From Lachnospiraceae bacterium UBA1267 (lineage in GTDB: Bacteria > Bacillota > Clostridia > Lachnospirales > Lachnospiraceae): 7,344 bases of DNA. The position numbers and the translations under genes are program-made. The stretch covers positions 1-7,344 of the forward strand of contig DBVJ01000075.1 of NCBI GenBank assembly GCA_002308115.1, in the 5' to 3' direction. Shown one piece after another: positions 1 through 4,703 of this stretch. Below the pieces are notes generated by a model. That model saw nothing but the letters and a program-made list of their open reading frames with translations, had not been told where the DNA came from and ran no database searches. The stretch's first letter is position 1, and every line of letters starts with the position of its first letter.

Positions 1-890
1 TCCTCAGGCTTACAGATGACGATCATCTCCTGCTTCTCGAACTGGTGAATACGGTATACGCCGCGCTCTTCCTTACCGTGAGCACCCTTCTCCTTTCTAA
101 AACAAGGAGAATAGCTGGTTAAGGTATAAGGAAGATTTTCCTCCGGGATAATGGTATCGATGAATCTTCCGATCATGGAATGTTCGCTGGTACCGATGAG
201 GAACAGATCTTCGCCCTCGATCTTGTACATCATCTCATCCATTTCCTTGAAGCTCATTACGCCGGTAACTACATCGGAACGGATCATGAAGGGAGGGATC
301 ACATAGGTAAAGCCCTTGCCGATCATGAAATCTCTTGCATAGGAAAGGATCGCGGAATGCAGTCTTGCGATATCGCCTACCAGGTAATAAAAACCGTTAC
401 CGGCAACCTTACCTGCGCTCTCCAAGTCGATTCCGCCGAACCGTGCCATGATATCAGTATGATAAGGGATCTCAAAATCCGGAACCTTCGGCTCGCCGAA
501 ACGCTCCACTTCCACATTCTCGGAATCATCCTTACCGATAGGAACGGAAGGATCGATAATGTTGGGGATGATCAGCATGATCTTCCGGATCTCTTCTTCC
601 ACCTTGACTTCCACGGCAGAAAGCTCGTCAATACGGCTGTCACTTTCATTTCCCTTGCGAAGGATCTCTTCTACTTCTTCATTCTTTCCCTGAGCCTTCA
701 GCGCACCGATCATCTTGGCATTCTTGTTCTTCTCGGAACGAAGCGCCTCCACTTCCTGCTTGATCTCGCGGTTTCTCTTATCAAGTGCCAGCGCTTCGTC
801 CACGAGGGGCAGCTTCTGGTCCTGGAATTTCTTTCTGATATTCTCACGGACTGCATCCGCATTTTCACGAACAAACTTGATGTCCAGCAT
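1..890 (-). CDS. serS: Seryl-tRNA synthetase (SerRS), C-terminus cut by window edge
   Basis: Cytoplasmic class II aminoacyl-tRNA synthetase that activates serine with ATP and charges tRNA-Ser (and tRNA-Sec where present). Reverse translation begins MLDIKFVRENADAVRENI, the typical SerRS N-terminus. Residues about 30-110 are charged and heptad-like, matching the long antiparallel coiled-coil arm that grips the tRNA long variable arm. The catalytic core follows: the GKGFTYVIPPFMI stretch near motif 1, the TSE serine-binding triad at about residues 234-236, and motif 2 from CFRKEKGAHG (Arg265) to VYRIHQFEKQEM. About 296 codons are present against roughly 425 for a full enzyme, so the last ~130 residues, including motif 3, lie outside the window. 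The ATG at 888-890 is preceded by AAGGAGA (896-902, minus strand) at good spacing. It reads away from the DUF488 gene. No frameshift or missing motif is seen in the part present. Confidence 0.97.
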   Translation of the reverse strand, partial: MLDIKFVRENADAVRENIRKKFQDQKLPLVDEALALDKRNREIKQEVEALRSEKNKNAKMIGALKAQGKNEEVEEILRKGNESDSRIDELSAVEVKVEEEIRKIMLIIPNIIDPSVPIGKDDSENVEVERFGEPKVPDFEIPYHTDIMARFGGIDLESAGKVAGNGFYYLVGDIARLHSAILSYARDFMIGKGFTYVIPPFMIRSDVVTGVMSFKEMDEMMYKIEGEDLFLIGTSEHSMIGRFIDTIIPEENLPYTLTSYSPCFRKEKGAHGKEERGVYRIHQFEKQEMIVICKPE

Positions 891-959
891 GGGGATCTCC
901 TTGTATTCTGAATGGTGTCGCGGTCTTTCCATAAACCGCTTCAGGATCTTAACCAAACT

Positions 960-987
960 ATTTTAGCACATCAGGCTTGATTTTCAA
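960..987 (-). promoter_or_regulatory. Sigma-A-type promoter of serS
   Basis: On the minus strand TTGAAA (982-987) is followed after 16 nt by TAAAAT (960-965), with a TGTGC sequence just before the -10 box. Transcription would begin near 953, giving a 5' leader of only about 60 nt. That is too short for a T-box riboswitch, the usual control of serS in Firmicutes. The leader holds a small hairpin at 920-939 (GCGGT/ACCGC). The -35 box abuts the -35 of the divergent promoter. Confidence 0.6.
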
Positions 988-1004
988 GGAAATTATTCTA
1001 TCAT
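977..1004 (+). promoter_or_regulatory. Probable promoter of the DUF488-domain gene
   Basis: TTGATT (977-982) and TATCAT (999-1004) are separated by 16 nt, upstream of the ATG at 1062. The -10 box matches TATAAT at four of six positions, so strength is probably moderate. The -35 boxes of this promoter and of serS share base 982 inside the palindrome TTGATTTTCAA (977-987), so one polymerase bound here would probably exclude the other. Identified by eye only. Confidence 0.45.
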
Positions 1005-1020
1005 AGAGACAGAAAATGAA

Positions 1021-1050
1021 GCGGGTTCTTTCCGTTGTGTCATGAACCGC
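1021..1050 (+). other. Leader hairpin next to the DUF488 gene SD
   Basis: GCGGGTTC (1021-1028) and GAACCGC (1044-1050) can pair with one bulged G around a 15-nt loop. The structure ends directly against the Shine-Dalgarno GAGGAG at 1051-1056, so it could influence ribosome access. No known regulator or riboswitch family is recognised and it may be incidental. Confidence 0.25.
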
Positions 1051-1061
1051 GAGGAGTGAAA

Positions 1062-1841
1062 ATGCCAAGGAAGATTCGTCACATCAATCATCATTTTGAG
1101 GAGCCGGAGCCGCAGGAAGTTCCGGCTGAGGCAAAGGCAGATGCAACCGAAGTTCCGGACGAGGAAGAAGCGGCAAAGCGGAACGACGAGCTTCTCAAAA
1201 AGGAGATCGCCGAGTTTGACCGTATCGCGGAAGGCCTGAAGATGAAAGAACGGGCGCGTATGCTGGCCATGGCCAAGAAGGGCGCCGTGAAACCGAAGAG
1301 AGAAGCCCCTTCCGAAAGCGCACCGGAGGAAGATGCCGGGCAGTCCGGAAGTGAAGATTTCTATGGCGAGATGGAAGACGTGGCGAAGGCGGAGATCGCA
1401 AAGCATGTCCGTGCGAGAGAAGCAGCACTGAGGGCTATGAAAAAAGCCCCCTTGCCGCCGGCCGGCCCGGTGGAAGATGGACTGCTCCATGAGCTTCGCG
1501 TCAAACATGTGCTGGAACCGGTTGAAGAAGAGGACGGCACACGTCTCCTTGTTGAACGGATCTGGCCCAGGAACCTGAACCGGAAGAGCTATCCGATGAC
1601 CGACTGGCAGCCTGCCGTCGGACCGACATTTGCGCTTCAGAAGGAGTTTGCCGCCTCTCAGGAGAAGTTTGAAGAGTTTACGGCACGCTACCGGGAGTTT
1701 CTGGAGAAAGACCCTTCTGCCCGTGAGTTCAAGACGGAGATCCGGACCATCCTCCGGGTGGAAAATGTGACCTTCTTGCATGCCTCTGAGGACCGCAGCC
1801 GTAACAGTGCCTCGGTGCTTCGGGAGTGGGTATTGGAGTGA
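1062..1841 (+). CDS. DUF488 (YeaO-like) domain protein with long charged N-terminal extension
   Basis: Protein of 259 aa, function unknown. Residues about 141-259 match the DUF488/YeaO family: RIWPR at 166-170 (family R-[IL]-WPRG), then a conserved-type DW, a KEF...FEEFTARYREFL segment, and the C-terminal VTFLHASEDRSRNSASVL, equivalent to the family's 'tLLyAakDe.hNhA.vL'. Stand-alone DUF488 proteins are usually about 115-120 aa, so the first ~140 residues are extra. That part is very rich in Glu, Lys, Ala and Pro (a PEPQEVPAEAKADATEVPDE stretch, then helical KRNDELLKKEIAEFDRIAEG), probably disordered with coiled-coil segments, with no signal peptide or membrane segment. The ATG at 1062 is preferred because GAGGAG lies 5 nt upstream; a TTG at 1035 would add nine residues without a clear SD. 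It is monocistronic and ends at the shared terminator. The domain call is good; no activity can be assigned. Confidence 0.85.
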   Translation: MPRKIRHINHHFEEPEPQEVPAEAKADATEVPDEEEAAKRNDELLKKEIAEFDRIAEGLKMKERARMLAMAKKGAVKPKREAPSESAPEEDAGQSGSEDFYGEMEDVAKAEIAKHVRAREAALRAMKKAPLPPAGPVEDGLLHELRVKHVLEPVEEEDGTRLLVERIWPRNLNRKSYPMTDWQPAVGPTFALQKEFAASQEKFEEFTARYREFLEKDPSAREFKTEIRTILRVENVTFLHASEDRSRNSASVLREWVLE

Positions 1842-1886
1842 AGACGCCAGGGAAGACGTCTGCAATATAGAAGAAAAGAACTATGG

Positions 1887-1914
1887 AAAAGGAGCCTCTC
1901 AGGGCTCCTTTTTT
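1887..1914. terminator. Bidirectional intrinsic terminator between convergent genes
   Basis: AAAAGGAGCC (1887-1896), a 6-nt loop TCTCAG, and GGCTCCTTTT (1903-1912) followed by two more T. Rightward this gives a GC-rich 6-bp core followed by six U, terminating the DUF488 transcript. Leftward the same core is followed by four U, terminating the repressor-peptidase transcript. The stop codon of the peptidase gene (1899-1901) lies within the loop. Confidence 0.85.
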
Positions 1915-2432
1915 AAGAATGTGTTCTCGTGTTCCTGAGGGCGGAACTGATGGCCGCGGCGGATGAGGAGGTCGTTCTTGAGGGCGACGAGGTTGATGTC
2001 GGATCGGAGGGCGGCGGCGATCTCATAGATGTCGTAGCCGCGTCCGATGCAGTCGAGGACTTCGTCGTCCGGCAGAAGAAGCTCCGCGGCGAAAACATTG
2101 GCCTCGTATTCCAGGCGGCTTTCGCGCATGTCGAAGAGATTGAACTCGCGGAAGGCACCGGCTGTTCTGGCCTGGGCGCGGTGCAGGGCATCATGGCCCA
2201 GTTCATGCGCAAGGACGATCCGGTACATGGCCGGGTCTTCGTCCTTGAGCCCTTCCCGGATGAAAATGTAGCGGTTCCGGAGCTGGGTCATATAGGCGCC
2301 CTTCTGCGCCTTGAAAGGGCGCGGAAGGATCCGGATCCCCAGCGCAGCCGAAAGAAGCTCCGGGTCCCGCGTCCCGAAACGCCGGACCAGAGCGTCCGCT
2401 TTCTTTCCGATGCTGTCAATCGTAAAAACCAT
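1899..2432 (-). CDS. ImmA/IrrE-family zinc metallopeptidase
   Basis: Protein of 177 aa, a normal size for a single-domain ImmA/IrrE (COG2856) peptidase. The HExxH zinc motif is in IVLAHELGHDALHR (His76, Glu77, His80), and the downstream helix LEYEANVFAAELLLP supplies the likely third ligand, Glu110. It is cytoplasmic, with no signal or membrane segment. Characterised relatives (ImmA of ICEBs1, IrrE/PprI of Deinococcus) cleave a partner XRE-type repressor after DNA damage and so derepress its genes. It lies 46 bp downstream of an XRE gene and on the same strand, so that protein is the inferred substrate. The ATG at 2430-2432 has only a distant SD (AGAAAGG, 12 nt away), suggesting weak translation. 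The last codons (K-K-E-P-stop) form one arm and loop of the terminator. A toxin-antitoxin role is a less likely alternative because the XRE-peptidase order and the divergent polymerase fit a repressor circuit. Confidence 0.9.
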   Translation of the reverse strand: MVFTIDSIGKKADALVRRFGTRDPELLSAALGIRILPRPFKAQKGAYMTQLRNRYIFIREGLKDEDPAMYRIVLAHELGHDALHRAQARTAGAFREFNLFDMRESRLEYEANVFAAELLLPDDEVLDCIGRGYDIYEIAAALRSDINLVALKNDLLIRRGHQFRPQEHENTFLKKEP

Positions 2433-2451
2433 AAAAATGAAAGCCTTTCTG

Positions 2452-2469
2452 CCTTTCGGTCATGAAAGG
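2452..2469 (-). other. Small hairpin between repressor and peptidase genes
   Basis: CCTTTC (2452-2457) and GAAAGG (2464-2469) form a perfect 6-bp stem with a 6-nt loop. In the leftward mRNA it sequesters one of two GAAAGG purine stretches that could serve as SD for the peptidase gene, and it is followed by GAAAGCCTTTC (2439-2449), which can also fold. It has no U tract, so it is not a terminator. It may lower peptidase yield relative to repressor. Confidence 0.3.
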
Positions 2470-2478
2470 TGCGGGTGT

Positions 2479-2898
2479 TCAGCCTTCTTCCGCATCCTGC
2501 CGGAACTTCTTCGGAACATACTTTCTGTTCTGCTCCTTGGAAAGCCAGTAGGCATCCTGAATGGCTTTCATCATCTCGTCCATATCGTCCTGGGCAAGCG
2601 AGCCACCCGCGAAAAGTCCCGCGAGCTCCGCAGTCAGCTGGCGTGCCTGACGCTCGCCGGCTGAGCCGTAGTGCTCCGCGGCTTCCGTAATAAAGGAACC
2701 CTCGTCGGTCATGAGTACGGACGGGTTCACATCAAGGATGCCTGCGAGAATGGTATAGAGTTCCCGGTAGCGCGGATACTTTCCGTCGGACTCGTAGCCT
2801 GCGATCGTGCGCTGCGACACGCCGGCCGCCTCCGCCAGCTCCTTCTGCGTCAGGCCTCTGAGCTTTCTGAGTTCTTTCAGTTTATCGCCGAATTTCAT
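2479..2898 (-). CDS. XRE-family (HTH_3) transcriptional repressor
   Basis: Protein of 139 aa. Residues about 6-60 are a classic Cro/C1-type helix-turn-helix: LKELRKLRGLTQKELAEAAG, then recognition helix SQRTIAGYESDGKYP (28-42) and a closing helix to LMTDE. The C-terminal part (70-139) is helical and charged, ending AYWLSKEQNRKYVPKKFR, a tail I associate with clostridial XRE proteins encoded beside ImmA-type peptidases. No S24/LexA self-cleavage domain is present, so inactivation would need an outside protease, and the ImmA-type peptidase downstream is the natural candidate. The ATG at 2896-2898 has GGAGGA at good spacing; the in-frame extension up to 2958 would run over the promoter and operators and is rejected. 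It is divergent from the polymerase gene and is inferred to bind the three dyads between them, repressing both directions. Confidence 0.9.
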   Translation of the reverse strand: MKFGDKLKELRKLRGLTQKELAEAAGVSQRTIAGYESDGKYPRYRELYTILAGILDVNPSVLMTDEGSFITEAAEHYGSAGERQARQLTAELAGLFAGGSLAQDDMDEMMKAIQDAYWLSKEQNRKYVPKKFRQDAEEG

Positions 2899-2912
2899 GG
2901 CGTCCTCCGAAA

Positions 2913-2929
2913 ATGAATTTAAATTGCAT
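2913..2929. promoter_or_regulatory. Operator-like dyad O1
   Basis: ATGAATTTAAATTGCAT matches the 17-bp dyad ATGAATTTnAAATTCAT with the left half intact and 6 of 8 positions in the right half. It covers the likely -10 box and start site of the repressor gene, so occupancy would autorepress. Inferred target of the adjacent XRE protein. Confidence 0.55.
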
Positions 2930-2953
2930 AAATGAATTTGAAATGCTTGACAA
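2925..2953 (-). promoter_or_regulatory. Candidate promoter of the repressor-peptidase operon
   Basis: On the minus strand TTGTCA (2948-2953) and TATGCA (2925-2930) are separated by 17 nt. The -10 box is poor, while the -35 is good and overlaps the -35 of the divergent polymerase promoter (TTGACAA read on the other strand is TTGTCAA). It gives a leader of about 20 nt before the repressor ATG. Both O1 and O2 overlap it. Confidence 0.4.
2932..2948. promoter_or_regulatory. Operator-like dyad O2
   Basis: ATGAATTTGAAATGCTT has an intact left half and 6 of 8 matching positions in the right half of the dyad. It starts 19 bp after O1, close to two helical turns, which would place two repressor dimers on similar faces. 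It ends inside the -35 box of the polymerase promoter. Confidence 0.55.
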
Positions 2954-2974
2954 AACAATCAGATGCGCTATAAT
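2947..2974 (+). promoter_or_regulatory. Consensus sigma-A promoter of the polymerase operon
   Basis: TTGACA (2947-2952) and TATAAT (2969-2974) are both perfect consensus, with a 16-nt spacer. Transcription should begin near 2981, which rules out the longest in-frame start at 2913. Such a strong promoter in front of a mutagenic polymerase implies tight repression; O2 overlaps the -35 and O3 lies at about +4 to +22. Confidence 0.85.
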
Positions 2975-2983
2975 GATGCAAAA

Positions 2984-3002
2984 GATGAATTTGAAATTCA
3001 TC
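2984..3002. promoter_or_regulatory. Operator-like perfect palindrome O3
   Basis: GATGAATTTGAAATTCATC is a perfect 19-bp palindrome around a central G (2993). It sits just downstream of the start site of the consensus promoter, a place where a bound repressor would block RNA polymerase. A further half-site AAGTTCATC follows at 3003-3011. It is the best-formed member of a three-copy family and is likely the highest-affinity site. Confidence 0.7.
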
Positions 3003-3044
3003 AAGTTCATCTTAATGGAAGAAAGGTTTCTTGTCAAGAGGGAA

Positions 3045-4307
3045 ATGGGCGCTTTTATCTGCATCGATCTGAAATCATTTTACGCGTCGGTGGAGTGCGT
3101 GGAACGCGGACTGGACCCCTTCAAAGTGAACCTCGTTGTGGCGGATGTCACGCGCTCGAAGTCTACGATCTGCCTGGCGATCACGCCGGCCATGAAGGCG
3201 CTCGGCGTGAAGAACCGCTGCCGGATCCATGAGATTCCGGAGGGGATCGATTACATTGCCGCGATGCCGAGGATGCAGCTCTATCTGGATTATTCCGCGC
3301 GGATCTATGGCATTTATCTGCGCTATGCGGCGCCGGAGGATATCCATGTGTACAGCGTGGACGAGTGTTTCATCGACGTGGAGCCGTATCTGAAACTCTA
3401 CGGGAAGAGCCCGAGGGAGATCGCTTTCATGCTGATGGAAGCGGTGTACCGTGAGACCGGGATCACGGCTTCGACCGGAGTCGGGACGAATCTTTATCTT
3501 GCGAAGATCGCGATGGACATTGTCGCAAAGCACGCAGAGGACCATATCGGCGTGCTGGATGAGATGAGCTACCGGAGACTCCTCTGGGCGCATAAGCCGA
3601 TCACTTCCTTTTGGATGATCGGCCCCGGCACGGAGCGGACGCTTGAGCGCTACGGCATGCATACCATGGGCGACATCGCGCGCGCCTCCATCGAGAACCA
3701 GGATTTTCTCTACCGGATCTTCGGCATCGACGCGGAACTTCTGATCGACCATGCCTGGGGACGGGAGAACTGCGGCATGCGGGAGATCAAGCATTACCGG
3801 AGCGTGGATCACAGTTATTCGAACGGACAGGTGCTCATGCGCGATTACAGTTTTGAGGAAGGACTGGTGGTCGTACGGGAGATGGCGGAGGAGACTGCCT
3901 TGGATCTTGTGAGCCGGGGACTTGTCACGAATTCGGCCTATCTTTATGTGGGCTACAACCACACGCTGGGGGTTCACGGGCCGAGAGGCACGCTGAATCT
4001 GGGCTGCCGGACCAACGCCGCCTCCCGGCTGAGCGAAGCCTTCGTGAAACTGTACCGGACACTGGTCCGGCCGGAACTGACCATCCGGCGCATCTGCCTT
4101 TCCTGCGGGAACGTGACGCCGGAAGGAGATCCGCAGCTGGATCTGTTCTCTGACCCTGAGGAAGCGGTCCGCGAGACGCGGCTCATGCAGAGCGTTCTGG
4201 AAGTGCGGAGACGCTACGGGCAGAATGCGATGCTAAAAGCGTCCAATCTGCTGAAGTGTTCGACGCTGCGTGAACGGCACGCGCAGATCGGCGGACACAG
4301 GGCTTAA
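3045..4307 (+). CDS. Y-family translesion DNA polymerase (UmuC/UvrX/YqjW type)
   Basis: Protein of 420 aa, the usual size for this group. It copies past DNA lesions at low fidelity. Residues seen: ICIDLKSFYASVE with catalytic Asp8 and likely steric gate Tyr13; VYSVDECFID with catalytic Asp106 and Glu107; STGVGTNLYLAKIAMD (143-158) of the palm; a helix-hairpin-helix region ITSFWMIGPGTERTL (186-200); a C-terminal little-finger domain; and QLDLF (364-368), a beta-clamp binding motif. All key residues are intact, so it is probably active. ATG 3045 is chosen because it directly precedes the conserved GAFICIDLKSF, although its SD (GAGGG) is unusually close; ATG 3015 (+10 aa) is possible but has no SD. 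It shares an operon with the YolD-like gene 31 bp downstream and is divergent from the XRE repressor, with operator-like dyads at the promoter. Confidence 0.93.
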   Translation: MGAFICIDLKSFYASVECVERGLDPFKVNLVVADVTRSKSTICLAITPAMKALGVKNRCRIHEIPEGIDYIAAMPRMQLYLDYSARIYGIYLRYAAPEDIHVYSVDECFIDVEPYLKLYGKSPREIAFMLMEAVYRETGITASTGVGTNLYLAKIAMDIVAKHAEDHIGVLDEMSYRRLLWAHKPITSFWMIGPGTERTLERYGMHTMGDIARASIENQDFLYRIFGIDAELLIDHAWGRENCGMREIKHYRSVDHSYSNGQVLMRDYSFEEGLVVVREMAEETALDLVSRGLVTNSAYLYVGYNHTLGVHGPRGTLNLGCRTNAASRLSEAFVKLYRTLVRPELTIRRICLSCGNVTPEGDPQLDLFSDPEEAVRETRLMQSVLEVRRRYGQNAMLKASNLLKCSTLRERHAQIGGHRA

Positions 4308-4338
4308 GGGCCGGAAGCGGAGCGTAAAGGAGCAGGAT

Positions 4339-4554
4339 ATGCCCAAGGACAGCTACAGAGACATTTTATATGCGGACGGGCCGCCGAAGCGGCCCGGGAT
4401 GGACGTCGGGCACAGGGCGAAGCAATTTGCGCCATTCGCGGCGCTCAGAGGCTTTGAGCATGGCCTCAGAGACGCTGAAACAAAGGCGGAGGAGGCGGAC
4501 CGGGAAGAACTCTGTACGCCGGAATCCGAAGAAAGCTTTGAGGAGGATCCGTGA
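4339..4554 (+). CDS. YolD-like small protein, partner of the translesion polymerase
   Basis: Protein of 71 aa. The core HRAKQFAPFAALRGFEHGLRDAE (about residues 25-47) matches the RAAQFaPFAAL.Gf/h signature of short YolD-like proteins found directly after UmuC-type polymerases in Firmicutes; B. subtilis has the analogous pairs uvrX-yolD and yqjW-yqjX. The C-terminal third is very acidic. The role is not well defined; a UmuD-like accessory function has been suggested for the family, and here it rests only on position and similarity. The ATG at 4339 has AAAGGAG 6 nt upstream, while the longer in-frame start at 4270 lies inside the polymerase gene and is rejected. No U-tract terminator follows, so some readthrough into the transporter operon is possible. 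Confidence 0.8.
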   Translation: MPKDSYRDILYADGPPKRPGMDVGHRAKQFAPFAALRGFEHGLRDAETKAEEADREELCTPESEESFEEDP

Positions 4555-4575
4555 GACCGCCCCTGTGGAAAACGA

Positions 4576-4604
4576 TTGACGAAGCCACGGGGAAAGCATA
4601 CAAT
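4576..4604 (+). promoter_or_regulatory. Promoter of the sugar ABC transporter operon
   Basis: TTGACG (4576-4581) and TACAAT (4599-4604) are separated by an ideal 17 nt, each one base off consensus. It starts 22 bp after the YolD-like stop codon and predicts a leader of about 93 nt before the ATPase ATG. A bulged inverted repeat CCCCTGTGG/CCACGGGG (4560-4592) spans the -35 region. Confidence 0.65.
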
Positions 4605-4637
4605 CAGAAGTAGAAAACTGCTTGAAAATGTATCCTT

Positions 4638-4682
4638 CCGCGCCGGACAGATCCCGCGGGAGATTTCAGCATTTTCCGGCGG
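4638..4682 (+). other. Inverted repeat in the ABC operon leader
   Basis: CCGCGCCGGA (4638-4647) can pair with TCCGGCGG (4675-4682), leaving a 2-nt bulge. The loop contains the palindrome TCCCGCGGGA (4652-4661). It lies between the promoter and the SD, ending 6 nt before the first AAGGAG. It could affect mRNA stability or translation; it matches no riboswitch that I recognise. Confidence 0.25.
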
Positions 4683-4703
4683 ACCTTAAGGAGAGGAGCG
4701 CGC

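Noticed and set aside
180..911. 243-codon open frame on the plus strand over serS
   Set aside because: The minus strand encodes an unmistakable SerRS, so this is a mirror frame.
993..1865. Long open frame (290 codons) on the minus strand opposite the DUF488 gene
   Set aside because: It is a shadow: it lacks recognisable motifs, starts at a TTG without SD, and the plus strand carries a clear DUF488 domain with promoter, SD and terminator.
1908..1914. A-AAA-AAG slippery heptamer in frame at the end of the peptidase gene, next to a hairpin (dnaX-like -1 frameshift)
   Set aside because: The hairpin directly abuts the heptamer instead of lying 5-9 nt away, and the A tract is explained as the flank of the bidirectional terminator. 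The -1 extension would run antisense to the DUF488 gene.
1899..2898. Type II toxin-antitoxin pair (XRE antitoxin plus COG2856 protein)
   Set aside because: The HExxH peptidase is intact, no toxin fold is evident, and the operators extend across a divergent polymerase promoter, which fits a repressor/anti-repressor circuit better. Not strictly excluded.
2899..3044. LexA/SOS box at the polymerase promoter
   Set aside because: No GAAC-N4-GTTC or close variant was found by eye between the repressor and polymerase genes; only an isolated GTTC occurs at 3005-3008.
3075..3977. 300-codon open frame antisense to the polymerase
   Set aside because: The sense frame contains all Y-family catalytic motifs; the antisense product is His/Arg-rich and resembles no family.
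4566..4580. Catabolite-responsive element (cre) near the ABC promoter, around GGAAAACGATTGAC
   Set aside because: The central ACGAT fits, but the outer bases fail the TGWNANCGNTNWCA pattern at several positions and there is little dyad symmetry.
4560..4592. Intrinsic terminator after the YolD-like gene (CCCCTGTGG/CCACGGGG)
   Set aside because: The stem has a bulge, a 16-nt loop and no U tract; it overlaps the -35 region of the next promoter.
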